A stretch of DNA of 64,000 nucleotides. Source: Loktanella sp. IMCC34160. GTDB lineage: Bacteria; Pseudomonadota; Alphaproteobacteria; Rhodobacterales; Rhodobacteraceae. Numbering within the stretch: position 1 is the stretch's first letter; each line of letters starts with the position of its first letter. The translations under genes were made by a program, and so were the position numbers. Shown here piece by piece: positions 33,790 to 42,832 of this stretch. The notes beneath the pieces were generated by a model, which was given only the letters and a program-made list of their open reading frames with translations, did not search any database and was not told the DNA's origin. The stretch spans positions 62,001-126,000 of the forward strand of contig NZ_SELP01000007.1 in the NCBI RefSeq assembly GCF_004145845.1. Direction: 5' to 3'.

Positions 33790-34284
33790 ATGCGCCGCCT
33801 TGCCCTTGTCTGCCTCCTTGGCCTTCTGGCCGCCTGTTCTACCCCGCATTCCGACAAGGCGCTGGTCCGGTCCGAACCCGCCCTTTATCCCGGCGAAACC
33901 GCCGAGATGCGGGCGTTGGTCAACAAATACGCCCAGATCCATGGCATCCCGGCGGAACTGCTGCACCGGGTCATCCAGCGCGAAAGTGACTACCGGCCGG
34001 GTGCCCGAAACGGCCCCTATTGGGGGCTGATGCAGGTGCTGCCCGCCACCGCCCGGCAGATGGGGCACAATGGCCCCGCGTCCGAGCTTTTGGATGCGGA
34101 AACCAACCTGATGTACGCCGGGCGCTACCTGCGTGGCGCGTGGCTTGTGTCGGATGGCGATATCGACGCGGCGGTCATGTGGTATGCCCGCGGCTATTAC
34201 TACGAAGCGCGCGACCGTTGCCTTCTGGTTGAAACCGGCCTTCTGGACCGCGAAATCCGCCGCGACTGTCCGGTCGAGGCCTGA
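33790..34284 (+). CDS. Lytic transglycosylase (SLT-domain) lipoprotein
   Basis: A 164-residue lipoprotein: lipobox LLAAC with Cys16, then a compact SLT/lysozyme-like domain. The catalytic Glu65 lies in VIQRESDYRP; GPYWGLMQVLPATARQMG (about 75-92) is the substrate-groove motif, and AAVMWYARGYY lies near the C-terminus. The enzyme cleaves peptidoglycan between MurNAc and GlcNAc at the inner face of the outer membrane. It is shorter than most family members, having only the catalytic core. Confidence 0.9.
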   Translation: MRRLALVCLLGLLAACSTPHSDKALVRSEPALYPGETAEMRALVNKYAQIHGIPAELLHRVIQRESDYRPGARNGPYWGLMQVLPATARQMGHNGPASELLDAETNLMYAGRYLRGAWLVSDGDIDAAVMWYARGYYYEARDRCLLVETGLLDREIRRDCPVEA

Positions 34285-34355
34285 CGCCAACGCTCTTTTC
34301 CGATGCCTGCAAACTTGCCATAGTGGGGGCAGGATCGCAGGGGGAGGGATCGACG

Positions 34356-34874
34356 ATGGGGATGAAGTTTCTGGCCAGCCGCGGCACGTGGCGGCAGATG
34401 GGCGATGTCAATATCATCCGTGAAACCCAGATGGGCTGGCACCCGACCCAGCTGTTCTTTCCCGGCGTGTCGTCCTGCACCACGATCACCTTCCGACTGA
34501 ACAGCGGGCGGCTGATGGGGATGCACCTGACCATCGCCGACAGCACGGCGGATTTTGACAATCTGCTTTCGCAGGTCGAGGCCGGATCGGCTGGCGGTGT
34601 CCATTCCATCTATCACGTGGGCGCGCTGACCTCGTCCGGGTCGGGTTGGAACAGCAAGTCCAAGATGCAATGGGGCAAACAGGCCAAGGCCGTGCGCAAG
34701 CAGGTCGGGAACAAGGGCCTGCCGTCCTATTTCCTGATGACCCCCTCCAGCGGGGTGGATGTGCGGATGACCACGACCGGGGCAGGGGTGACCTGCGAAA
34801 CCCGGGCTGAAAACAAGGCGATCCCCTTCAACACCACCGATGGCTGGACGGTCGGCGCGCTGACGCCCGCCTAA
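34356..34874 (+). CDS. Uncharacterised protein with a Cys-His pair resembling CheD/CNF-fold deamidases
   Basis: A 172-residue soluble protein with no signal peptide. PGVSSCTTITF (Cys41) is followed 16 residues later by GMHLT (His57), a spacing and SCTT context like the Cys-His dyad of CheD and CNF1-type deamidases. A second Cys occurs late (VTCETRAENK). The family is not recognised with confidence and the similarity is motif-level only. A GGGGGAGGGA site precedes the ATG at 34356; ATG 34362 is an alternative. The 3' end overlaps the convergent EamA gene by 4 bases. Confidence 0.65.
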   Translation: MGMKFLASRGTWRQMGDVNIIRETQMGWHPTQLFFPGVSSCTTITFRLNSGRLMGMHLTIADSTADFDNLLSQVEAGSAGGVHSIYHVGALTSSGSGWNSKSKMQWGKQAKAVRKQVGNKGLPSYFLMTPSSGVDVRMTTTGAGVTCETRAENKAIPFNTTDGWTVGALTPA

Positions 34875-35776
34875 CGCGGGGTCCGCAGCGCAATCGCCGC
34901 GCCCGATCCGACGATCATCGCCATACCGGCCAGTTCGGTCCACGACAGGGTCTGGCCCCACAGCACCCAGGCAAAGACCGAGGCAAAGACCAGCAGCGCG
35001 TATTCGTTGATGGCGACATAGGTCGCCTCGCCCAATTGGTAGCCTTTGGTCAGGCACCCAACCCCGATGATCGAGGTGACGGCCTGAAACCCGATCCAGC
35101 CCCAGGTGGGCAGGTCTGGCGTGACCCAGCCCCGGGCGACGAAGCCGGCGGCGTCCGGCGCGGCCTGCATGGGGGCCAGCGCCAGTACGCCCAGCCCGAT
35201 CAGCGCCCCGACCCCGATGACAAGGTAGTAGGAAAACAGCATCGGCGCGGTGCCTTCGCCCTCGCACCAGCTGCGGGTGGCCAGCGCCCCGATGGCGTAA
35301 AGAACCCCGGCCATGACAGGCACCACGGCGGCCAGCGTCAGCCCGCCCGCCGCTGGGTTGATGACCAGAACCGCCCCGCCAAAGCCCATGGCCACGGCCA
35401 GCCAGCGGACCCAGCCGACCCGTTCGGCCCGGAACACGACGGAAAACAACAGAACCCAGACCGGCGCGGTGAACAGCCCCGCCACCGCGACCCCGATGGG
35501 AACAAAGGCCAGCGCCCCGAAGTAGAGAAACATCGCGCCGCCCGAAAACAGGTTCCGCCCGGTGACCCACAGCCAGCTTTTCGGCAGAAGGGGCAGACCG
35601 GCGAACAGGGCAATCCCCAACAGCATCGCGATGACCATGGCCGACCGCATCAGGTGGAACACCCACAGGCTGGTCACCGGCGTCAGGAGCGGCATGGCAT
35701 TGTCCGACAACCCGATCACGGCCATGCCGCAGAAGATGTATCCCGCAGCTGCAAAATGTCTTACATTTTTGTCCAT
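34871..35776 (-). CDS. EamA/DMT-superfamily transporter
   Basis: A 301-residue protein with ten membrane helices arranged as two EamA repeats (about residues 7-140 and 152-297). DMT proteins export amino acids, metabolites or drugs; the substrate is not evident. The ATG at 35776 gives the normal family N-terminus, while the longer open frame covers the divergent acyl-CoA ligase leader. It is divergent from that ligase gene across an 89-base gap. Confidence 0.9.
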   Translation of the reverse strand: MDKNVRHFAAAGYIFCGMAVIGLSDNAMPLLTPVTSLWVFHLMRSAMVIAMLLGIALFAGLPLLPKSWLWVTGRNLFSGGAMFLYFGALAFVPIGVAVAGLFTAPVWVLLFSVVFRAERVGWVRWLAVAMGFGGAVLVINPAAGGLTLAAVVPVMAGVLYAIGALATRSWCEGEGTAPMLFSYYLVIGVGALIGLGVLALAPMQAAPDAAGFVARGWVTPDLPTWGWIGFQAVTSIIGVGCLTKGYQLGEATYVAINEYALLVFASVFAWVLWGQTLSWTELAGMAMIVGSGAAIALRTPR

Positions 35777-35865
35777 TCGCCGGACCCTTTGTTCTTTTGC
35801 CCTTTCTTTTCCGCTGCGCCGCCGCAATACTCTCGTCCGAAAACGACATTCAGGGGAGGTTGGCG

Positions 35866-37494
35866 ATGGGCTGGATGGCAGATGAAACCGGGTTGGAACG
35901 GCGCAGGGCGAACTTTGTCCCGCTGACGCCGCTAAGCCACCTGCGCCGCGCGGCCCTGATCTTCCCGGAACGCGAAGCGCTGGTGCATGGCGTCCGCCGC
36001 CTGACATACGGGCAGTATCACGACCGCTGCACGCGGCTGGCCTCGGCCCTTGTTGCGGCGGGTGTTGCGCCGGGCGATGTGGTCGCGACGCTGCTGCCCA
36101 ACGTCGGCGCCCATGCCGAGGCGCATTTCGGCGTGCCTGCCTGCGCCGCCGTTCTGAACACGATCAACACCCGTCTGGACGTGGATACGGTCGCCTATAT
36201 CTTCGGCCATGGCGGGGCCAAGGTGGCGCTGGTCGATACTGCGCTTCTTCCCCTTGCCGAGGCGGCGATTGACGCGATGGAGGGCGATGGCCCCCGCATC
36301 ATCGAAGTGGCCGATCCCGACGCAGGCTTCCCAGCCTCTAGCACATACACCGAATACGAGGATTTCCTTGCCGCCGCCGATCCGGAGTTTGACTGGATCA
36401 TGCCCGAAGACGAATGGGAAAGCCTTGCGCTGAACTATACCTCGGGCACGACCGGGCGGCCCAAGGGCGTGGTCTATTCGCACCGGGGGGCCTATCTGCA
36501 TTCGATGGGCACCTGCATGACCTTCGGGCTGACCGAGGCCAGCAAATACCTGACCATCGTGCCGCTGTTTCACTGCAACAACTGGATCCACACATGGTCG
36601 ATCCCTGCTGTGGGCGGCACTGTGATCTGCCTGAGGGATGTGACGGCCAAGGGCATCTATGACGCCATCGCCGATGAAGGGATCACCCATATGGGCGGCG
36701 CGCCGATCGTGCTGAACACGATCATCAACGCCAAGGACAGCGACCGTCGTCCGTTCGACCATATCGTCACCACCTATACCGCAGGCGCCCCGCCGCCTGC
36801 CGCGACGCTGGCCGGGATCGAACCCTTGGGCTTCAAGGTGACGCAGGTTTACGGGCTGACCGAAACCTATGGACATGTCACCGAATGCTATTGGAAGGAC
36901 GGCTGGAACGACCTGCCGACCGAAGAGCGTTACGCCATCAAGGCCCGGACCGGTGTGATCCAGCCGATGATGGAAGAGGCCGTGGTGATGGACGCCGACA
37001 CCATGACGCCTGTGCCCTGGGACAATGAAACCGTGGGCGAGATCATGCTGCGCGGCAATTCGGTGATGAAGGGTTATCTGAAAAACCCCGAGGCCAGCGA
37101 AGAGGCCTTCGCAGGCGGGTATTTCCACTCTGGCGACATCGCGTTCCAGCACGACGACGGCTATATCAAGATCACGGACCGGGCGAAGGACATCATCATT
37201 TCCGGCGGCGAGAACGTGTCGTCGGTCGAGGTGGAGGGCGCGCTGATGCACCACCCTGCGGTTCTGCTTTGTGCTGTCGTGGCCAAACCAGATGACAAAT
37301 GGGGCGAGGTTCCCTGCGCCTTTGTCGAGGTGAAAGACGGGGCCGAGGTGGACGAGGCCGCGCTGATCGGCTTTGCGCGCGAGCGGCTGGCCGGGTTCAA
37401 GACCCCGAAAAAGGTTGTATTTCAGGAGCTGCCCAAGACCTCGACCGGCAAAATCCAGAAGTTCGAGTTGCGCAAGATCGCGAAAGAGTTGTGA
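35866..37494 (+). CDS. Acyl-CoA synthetase, DmdB/medium-chain type
   Basis: A 542-residue AMP-forming ligase with the full motif set: P-loop NYTSGTTGRPKG (about 194-205), YGLTETYG (about 328-335), GYFHSGDIA, the hinge ITDRAKDIIISGGENVSS, and catalytic Lys in KTSTGKIQKF. Length and the PLTPLSHLRRAALIFPER start match the group that includes methylmercaptopropionyl-CoA ligase (DmdB) of marine bacteria. No dmdC or dmdD lies beside it, so a general medium-chain acyl-CoA role is equally possible. A strong AGGGGAGG site precedes the ATG at 35866. Confidence 0.88.
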   Translation: MGWMADETGLERRRANFVPLTPLSHLRRAALIFPEREALVHGVRRLTYGQYHDRCTRLASALVAAGVAPGDVVATLLPNVGAHAEAHFGVPACAAVLNTINTRLDVDTVAYIFGHGGAKVALVDTALLPLAEAAIDAMEGDGPRIIEVADPDAGFPASSTYTEYEDFLAAADPEFDWIMPEDEWESLALNYTSGTTGRPKGVVYSHRGAYLHSMGTCMTFGLTEASKYLTIVPLFHCNNWIHTWSIPAVGGTVICLRDVTAKGIYDAIADEGITHMGGAPIVLNTIINAKDSDRRPFDHIVTTYTAGAPPPAATLAGIEPLGFKVTQVYGLTETYGHVTECYWKDGWNDLPTEERYAIKARTGVIQPMMEEAVVMDADTMTPVPWDNETVGEIMLRGNSVMKGYLKNPEASEEAFAGGYFHSGDIAFQHDDGYIKITDRAKDIIISGGENVSSVEVEGALMHHPAVLLCAVVAKPDDKWGEVPCAFVEVKDGAEVDEAALIGFARERLAGFKTPKKVVFQELPKTSTGKIQKFELRKIAKEL

Positions 37495-37505
37495 TCCAAA
37501 GCCCG

Positions 37506-37553
37506 GCCCGATGCGCCAGCGTCGGGCACGCGCCCGTCCGGTGGCGGGCGCAT
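37506..37553 (-). repeat. Dispersed palindromic repeat, copy B
   Basis: On the minus strand this carries the 10-base GCGCCCGCCA (plus-strand 37542-37551) and an exact 20-base match (37513-37532) to the copy at 57638-57657, in the same order and orientation. It forms two hairpins, GCGCCCG/CGGGCGC (37530-37536 with 37545-37551) and GCCCGATGC/GCGTCGGGC. It lies between two convergent genes and may also end transcription. Confidence 0.7.
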
Positions 37554-37569
37554 TTCGTATAGATAGACC

Positions 37570-38148
37570 CTATCGGTTCAGGATCAGACGGTCGCCCCGG
37601 ATTTCGACGCTTTCGAACCGGTTCAGGTAGGACATACCCAAGAGGCTGTCGAACAACTCGCCCCCGTTCACAACGGCCCGCACATCGCGGTCGGTCATGC
37701 TTTCGACGCTCAGGCTGTCCAGTATCACCGGCGCGGTCGCGACGATCCCGTTGGCGGTCTGGGCCGAGCCAAGGTAGCTGAGGCTTCCCGTGTCGATCCC
37801 CGCCCGCCGGGCGTCTTCCTGTCGCAGCACGATGTCGGATGCCCCCGTATCCACGACAAAACGAACCGGCGTTCCGTTCACATCGGCGGTGATATAGAAA
37901 TGCCCATCCCGCGCGCGGGGCAGGGTGATCGCGCCATCGGTGCTGATCCCCTGCCGGGGCGAGATCACCTCTTGCAGGCTCGGCCAAAGACCGTAGATCC
38001 CGATCACCCCCATGAACAGGAATCCCCAGATCAGCAGGTATTGAAATTGCTGGCCCATGGCGCCGCGTCCCCGGCTCCAGCCCCAGCCGACAATGGCGGT
38101 CAGCAGGACCACAAGGTAGATCAGGCGTCCGATTTCATGTTCGCTCAT
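37570..38148 (-). CDS. Membrane-anchored retropepsin-like aspartic protease (TIGR02281 type)
   Basis: A 192-residue protein with two N-terminal membrane helices (about residues 8-23 and 36-54) and a C-terminal clan AA domain with the active-site loop VVDTGASDIVL (Asp100) and a late SLLGMSYLNRF. This is the single-domain TIGR02281 family of alphaproteobacteria, which would dimerise to form an active site in the periplasm. Its substrate is unknown. It starts 9 bases after the marC stop and is probably co-transcribed. Confidence 0.87.
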   Translation of the reverse strand: MSEHEIGRLIYLVVLLTAIVGWGWSRGRGAMGQQFQYLLIWGFLFMGVIGIYGLWPSLQEVISPRQGISTDGAITLPRARDGHFYITADVNGTPVRFVVDTGASDIVLRQEDARRAGIDTGSLSYLGSAQTANGIVATAPVILDSLSVESMTDRDVRAVVNGGELFDSLLGMSYLNRFESVEIRGDRLILNR

Positions 38149-38157
38149 GGTGCGGGC

Positions 38158-38787
38158 CTATCCGGCGATGCCAAAGCTGCGCAGCCCGTCCAGGATGAAC
38201 TGCACCGACAAGGCGGCCAGCAACATGCCCAACAGACGGGTGACGACGTTGATCCCGGTCTTTCCCAGAACCCGCTCGATGAAGGGGGAGGCAAGGAAGG
38301 TCAGGAAAACGATCACGAGGATCACTGTGGCCACGGCGCCCACGGCGGCAAACTCCAGCGGGCCACGGGCCTGCCCGGTTAACAGGATGAGCGTGGTGAT
38401 CGCGCCCGGCCCCATGATCAGCGGGATCGCCAGCGGAAAGACCGAAGGGTCGTCGGCGTGATCCTGTTCGGCCTCTTCCGCGTTTTCGCGGCGGCGCTGC
38501 TGGCGGCGCTGGAACAGCATGTCCAGCGCGGTCAGGAACAAAAGGACACCCCCCGCGATGCGGAACGCCGGCATCGAGATGCCGACAAAGGTCAGAACCG
38601 CCTCGCCCAGAAACAGGAACACCAGCATCAGCCCAAAGGCGACAAGGCACGACCGCAGCGCCATCCGGCGCCGTGCCGCATCGCTTTGGCCCTGCGTCAT
38701 CGCGATGAAGATTGAGGCAAGCCCGATCGGGTCGATGATCACGAACAGCGTGGTGAAGGCAGTGATGAGGGCGGCAAGATCGGTCAT
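38158..38787 (-). CDS. MarC-family integral membrane protein
   Basis: A 209-residue protein with six membrane helices and MarC/UPF0056 signatures: LFVIIDPIGLASIFIAMTQG near residues 14-33 and PLAIPLIMGPGAITTLILL near 112-130. A charged Arg-rich loop (FQRRQQRRRENAEEAEQ) links the two halves. The transported substrate and function are not established for the family. The ATG at 38787 gives the normal N-terminus. Upstream lies the long inverted repeat at 38892-39032. Confidence 0.9.
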   Translation of the reverse strand: MTDLAALITAFTTLFVIIDPIGLASIFIAMTQGQSDAARRRMALRSCLVAFGLMLVFLFLGEAVLTFVGISMPAFRIAGGVLLFLTALDMLFQRRQQRRRENAEEAEQDHADDPSVFPLAIPLIMGPGAITTLILLTGQARGPLEFAAVGAVATVILVIVFLTFLASPFIERVLGKTGINVVTRLLGMLLAALSVQFILDGLRSFGIAG

Positions 38788-38891
38788 GGGGCCTCTGCTC
38801 GGTCGGTTTTGGGCATCATGGCATGGGGCGGGCAGGGGGGCCACTGGTTTTGGCCATATCCGTGACTTGCGCGGGAACAAGGCCGAAGGCC

Positions 38892-39032
38892 GCCCGCGCA
38901 TCGCCTGCCCGTCCCGGCGGGCTGGCGATTTTGCAATGATGCACACCTGCGGGAAAGTCAGGCGGGGTGGCACGATAAATCACGCCACTGAAAACGCCAA
39001 ATCGCCACCCCACGGGCAGGCGCTGCGCGGGC
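38892..39032. repeat. 141-bp long imperfect inverted repeat between marC and the ABC-F gene
   Basis: The left arm (38892-38912) and right arm (39012-39032) match at 20 of 21 positions as inverted repeats. Pairing resumes further in with GGCGATTT (38924-38931) against AAATCGCC. The centre can fold as GTGGC...GCCAC around a short AT-rich loop. It occupies most of the 263-base gap between marC and the ABC-F gene, where no coding frame looks real. It could be a small non-autonomous element or a structured leader/terminator. Confidence 0.6.
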
Positions 39033-39050
39033 TTTCAAGTTATTTATCGC

Positions 39051-40898
39051 TTAGGCGCTTTCCGCCTTTTCCAGCTTCTCGCTTGCGGCCACCCACAGCG
39101 CCTCGGCCCGCGCCAGCCCGTCCATGATCTCGGCGTATTTGCGGTTCCAGGTCTCCAGCTCGCCCTTCTTGGTATCCTCGTAGAGCTCTGGATCGGCCAG
39201 TTTCTTGGCCAGCCGTTCGCGCATTTCCTCGATCTTGGCGACGCGGTCCTCGGCCTTGCGAACCTCGGCCCGCAGCGCAAGGATCTGATCGCGGGTCGGC
39301 TTGGGGGCCTTCGGCTTTTCCGGCTTCGCCCTCTCGGTGGGCTTTTCCACCTGCAACAGCATCCGGCGATAGGCCTCTAGGTCGTCGTCATAGGGGCCGA
39401 CGCGCCCGTCCTTCACCAGCCACAGACGGTCGGCCACCATCGACAGAAGGTGCATGTCGTGGCTGACAAGGATCACCGCGCCGGTATAGGCGTTCAAGGC
39501 CTCGACCAGCGCCTCGCGGCTTTCGATATCAAGGTGGTTGGTCGGTTCGTCGAGGATCAGCAGATGCGGCGCGTCCAGCGTGGCCAAAAGCAGAGATAGA
39601 CGCGCCTTTTGCCCGCCCGACAGGCGCCCCACCTCGGTTTCCGCCTGCGCCGCCATCAGGCCAAAGCCCGCCAGCCGCGCGCGCAGCTTGGCCTGCGCCT
39701 CGCCGGGGCGGGCGCGGATGATGTGTTGCAGCGGGGTCTCGTCGACCCGCAGTTCTTCGACCTGATGTTGGGCAAAGAAGCCGATGCGCAGCTTGTTCGA
39801 CATGCTCATCCGGCCGGCCATGACCTCAAGCCGGCCCGACAGCATCTTTGACAGGGTCGATTTGCCCTCGCCGTTGCGGCCCAGAAGGGCAATGCGGTCG
39901 TCCTGATCGATCCGCAGGTTCAGATCCCGCAGCACGATGGTGTCGCCGTAGCCGGTGCAGGCCCCTTCGGTGGCAATGATCGGGGGCGACAGCTCTTCCG
40001 GCGCGGGGAAGGTGAAGACGGTGCGTGCGGCATCCTCGGGGACGCGGATGGTTTCCATCTTTTCCAGCATCTTGACCCGGCTTTGCGCCTGTTTGGCCTT
40101 CGATGCCTTGGCCTTGAACCGGTCCACGAATTTCTGAAGATGCGCCCGCTTTGCATCCTGCTTTTTCGCCGCCGCCGACATCAGCGCCCGTTTTTCGGCC
40201 CGCTGCCGGGCGAAACTGTCGTAGGGGCCGGAATAATAGGTCAGCTTCAGATCTTCGAGGTGCAGGATGCCCGTGACCGAGCGGTTCAGAAGCTCCCGGT
40301 CGTGGCTGACGATCAGCACGGTGTGGGGATAGGTCCGCAGGTAGCTTTCCAGCCAAAGCGCCCCTTCAAGGTCCAGATAGTTGGTCGGTTCGTCGAGTAG
40401 CAGCAGGTCCGGTTCGGAAAACAGGACGGCAGCAAGGGCCACCCGCATCCGCCAGCCGCCCGAAAAGGCCGAACAGGGCATTTTCTGTTCGGCGTCGGTG
40501 AACCCCAACCCCTTCAGGATGGAGGAGGCCCGCGCCTCGGCGCTCCAGGCGTCGATATCGGCCAGCCGGGTCTGGATTTCCGCGATCCGGTTGGCGTCCT
40601 CGGTCACCTCGGCCAGAAGGGCCGCGCGTTCCACATCCGCCGCCAGCACCGTGTCGATCAGTGACACCTCGTTTCCGGGCACTTCCTGACTGACACCGCC
40701 GATCTTCCAGCCTCGGGGCAATTCCACATCGCCGGTATCAAGGATCAACTCTCCCCGGATCAGCTTGAACAGGGTGGTCTTGCCGGTGCCGTTGCGGCCC
40801 ACAAGCCCGACCTTGTGGCCGGTGGGAATGGTGGCGCTGGCCGTGTCGATCAGGGTGCGCCCGTCGATGGAGTAGGAAATGTCGCGGATTTTGAGCAT
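39051..40898 (-). CDS. ABC-F family ATP-binding protein
   Basis: A 615-residue soluble protein with two ABC ATPase domains: Walker A GRNGTGKTT (about 36-44) and GRNGEGKST (about 335-343), signatures SGGWRMR and SGGQKAR, and Walker B LLLLDEPTNYLD and LLILDEPTNHLD. The linker between domains is Lys/Arg-rich, as in ribosome-binding ABC-F factors, and a coiled-coil tail (about 540-615) is present as in Uup/YheS types. There are no membrane segments, so it acts on the ribosome rather than in transport. The ATG at 40898 begins MLKIRDIS; the longer frame has no similarity. Confidence 0.93.
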   Translation of the reverse strand: MLKIRDISYSIDGRTLIDTASATIPTGHKVGLVGRNGTGKTTLFKLIRGELILDTGDVELPRGWKIGGVSQEVPGNEVSLIDTVLAADVERAALLAEVTEDANRIAEIQTRLADIDAWSAEARASSILKGLGFTDAEQKMPCSAFSGGWRMRVALAAVLFSEPDLLLLDEPTNYLDLEGALWLESYLRTYPHTVLIVSHDRELLNRSVTGILHLEDLKLTYYSGPYDSFARQRAEKRALMSAAAKKQDAKRAHLQKFVDRFKAKASKAKQAQSRVKMLEKMETIRVPEDAARTVFTFPAPEELSPPIIATEGACTGYGDTIVLRDLNLRIDQDDRIALLGRNGEGKSTLSKMLSGRLEVMAGRMSMSNKLRIGFFAQHQVEELRVDETPLQHIIRARPGEAQAKLRARLAGFGLMAAQAETEVGRLSGGQKARLSLLLATLDAPHLLILDEPTNHLDIESREALVEALNAYTGAVILVSHDMHLLSMVADRLWLVKDGRVGPYDDDLEAYRRMLLQVEKPTERAKPEKPKAPKPTRDQILALRAEVRKAEDRVAKIEEMRERLAKKLADPELYEDTKKGELETWNRKYAEIMDGLARAEALWVAASEKLEKAESA

Positions 40899-40929
40899 GA
40901 CCGCGCCTTGCCAGAGGTCGGGGGCGCCG

Positions 40930-42126
40930 TCAATCGCCCATCGGCCAAAGCCAAAGGGCCAAGCCGACCCCAAGCGCACCCGGAAGCGCCAGCGCGGCGA
41001 AGGCCCCAGCCGGGCCAAGGGCGGTCATCGCCCAGCCTGCCAGCGGGTAGGTCAGCAGCCAGCAGGCGTGGGACAGGGCGAATTGGGCGGTGAACAGAGG
41101 CGGGCGCGCCTCGGGCGGGGCGGAGCGGCGCAGCAACCGGCCCGAGGGGGTCAGCACTGCCGAATAGGCCAGTCCCATCCCGAACCACAGCCCCAGAAGC
41201 ACGCCCCAGCCCGGCGGCCCGCCCGCGAACCCCGCGGCGGCCAAGCCCATCAGCGCCACCAGCCCCACACCGCCCGCGAGCATCACCGGGCGGTCCGGGC
41301 GATGGTCCAGTAGCCGGGGCAAGACCAGCGCGGCCAGCATCGATCCCGCGCCATAGGCCGCCAGTGCAAGGGCCACGGCGCCTTCGTCCCGCCCGTAGGA
41401 GCCCCGCACCATCACCACCGTGTTGACGATGACAAAGGCGCTTGCGGCAGCGGCGGTCAGGGTCAGCGCAAGCAGCCCGCGCAGCCGGGGCGTTGCCAGA
41501 TAGCGGGCCAGCCCGCCCAGCAGCCGTTCGCGAAACGGGGCATCCTTGGCGCGGGGCAGGAGGGGCAGCGCAACCCGCCAGATGAGCAGGGCCGACAGAA
41601 TGAACCCCGCCACCGTCCCCAAGAACAGGTTGCTGTAGGACACGATCAGCAGCAGCGCCCCGGCCAGCGCCGGGCTGACGAGGTTTTCGATGTCATAGGC
41701 CAGCCGCGACAGGGACAGGGCGCGGGTATAATCGGCCTCGTCGGTCAGAACCTCGGGGATGGTTGACTGAAAGGCGGGGGTGAAGGTGGCCGAAGCCGTC
41801 TGGAGCAGGAAGATGCAGAGGTAGATCTGCCAGATGTCGCTGACAAAGGGCAGCGACAGGGCCACCCCCGCGCGGATCAGGTCCGCACCGATCAACAGCG
41901 GCTTGCGCGGGACACGCGACAGGATCGCCGCAGACAAAGGCGCAAGGCCGACATAGGCCACCATCTTGATCGTATAGGCCGTGCCCAGCACCAACCCCGC
42001 CCGGTCCCCGGCAAGGTCATAGGCCAGCAACCCTAGCGCGACCGTCAACAGGCCGGTGCCCAGAAGGGCCACCACTTGCGCCGCAAAGAGATGGGCAAAG
42101 ACCGGGTGTCGCAGAATACGGATCAT
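40930..42126 (-). CDS. Major facilitator superfamily transporter
   Basis: A 398-residue protein with 12 predicted helices. The loop after helix 2 contains [14 protein letters not shown], close to the MFS motif GxxxDRxGR/K. Overall layout resembles drug- or solute-efflux MFS members of about 400 residues. The substrate is unknown. The ATG at 42126 starts [14 protein letters not shown]; the open frame continues antisense through ndk to 42783 but that part is spurious. It is divergent from ndk (132-base gap) and upstream of the ABC-F gene by 31 bases. Confidence 0.88.
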   Translation of the reverse strand: MIRILRHPVFAHLFAAQVVALLGTGLLTVALGLLAYDLAGDRAGLVLGTAYTIKMVAYVGLAPLSAAILSRVPRKPLLIGADLIRAGVALSLPFVSDIWQIYLCIFLLQTASATFTPAFQSTIPEVLTDEADYTRALSLSRLAYDIENLVSPALAGALLLIVSYSNLFLGTVAGFILSALLIWRVALPLLPRAKDAPFRERLLGGLARYLATPRLRGLLALTLTAAAASAFVIVNTVVMVRGSYGRDEGAVALALAAYGAGSMLAALVLPRLLDHRPDRPVMLAGGVGLVALMGLAAAGFAGGPPGWGVLLGLWFGMGLAYSAVLTPSGRLLRRSAPPEARPPLFTAQFALSHACWLLTYPLAGWAMTALGPAGAFAALALPGALGVGLALWLWPMGD

Positions 42127-42258
42127 GGGGCGCAGACTATCGCCCCCCTGCCGCGCCGCAATCGCGTTTCTTGGCCTTCCCCTGCGCCGCTGCCCGTGAT
42201 AGGGCGGCGCCAAATTCCAACCCGGGCCAACCGCCCATGCAAAGAAGAGGCTAGACAG

Positions 42259-42681
42259 ATGGCTGTTGAACGCACCCTTTCGATCATCAAACCCGATGCC
42301 ACCGCCCGCAACCTGACCGGCAAGATCAACGCCAAGTTCGAAGATGCCGGCCTGCGCATCGTCGCCCAGAAGCGGATTCAATTGACCCCGGCCCAGGCTG
42401 GCCAGTTCTACGCCGTGCACGCCGAGCGCCCCTTCTATGGCGAACTGTGCGAATTCATGGCCTCTGCCCCGGTCGTGGTGCAGGTGCTTGAAGGTGAAGG
42501 CGCGATTGCCAAGAACCGCGAAGTGATGGGCGCCACCAACCCGGCCGACGCCGCCGCTGGCACCATCCGTGCCGAGTTCGCCCAGTCGGTCGGCGAAAAC
42601 TCGGTTCACGGGTCGGACGCCCCGGAAACCGCGAAAGAAGAAATCGCATTCTTCTTCTCGGGTCTGGAACTGGTCGGCTAA
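42259..42681 (+). CDS. ndk: Nucleoside diphosphate kinase
   Basis: A 140-residue enzyme exchanging gamma-phosphates between NTPs and NDPs. It starts [14 protein letters not shown], the active-site His lies in the block [14 protein letters not shown] (about residues 112-125), and [16 protein letters not shown] is conserved. Length is normal for the hexameric or tetrameric bacterial enzyme. A canonical terminator follows at 42709-42738. Confidence 0.97.
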   Translation: MAVERTLSIIKPDATARNLTGKINAKFEDAGLRIVAQKRIQLTPAQAGQFYAVHAERPFYGELCEFMASAPVVVQVLEGEGAIAKNREVMGATNPADAAAGTIRAEFAQSVGENSVHGSDAPETAKEEIAFFFSGLELVG

Positions 42682-42708
42682 GCCACCGTTTCCAACTGCG
42701 AAACAATG

Positions 42709-42738
42709 GGCCGCTGTTCTTCGGAATGGCGGCCTTTT
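42709..42738 (+). terminator. Rho-independent terminator of ndk
   Basis: GGCCGC (42709-42714) pairs with GCGGCC (42729-42734). The stem continues inward by five more pairs (two G-T wobbles) to a C(TTCG)G tetraloop, and TTTT follows at 42735-42738. Confidence 0.88.
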
Positions 42739-42832
42739 GTATTTGAAACGGGCAAAATTGTGAAAACCCTGCTCTTGCCCCATGCCCTGTTCGGGGCGCA
42801 GTATGGCGGGGCGTGGGGCACAGGAGGATCAG

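Noticed and set aside
38816-39013. A 65-codon open frame on the minus strand upstream of marC
   Set aside because: It lies inside the long inverted repeat, has no ribosome site and no recognisable features.
42127-42783. N-terminal extension of the MFS gene running antisense through ndk
   Set aside because: It overlaps ndk completely and lacks membrane helices; the transporter starts cleanly at 42126.
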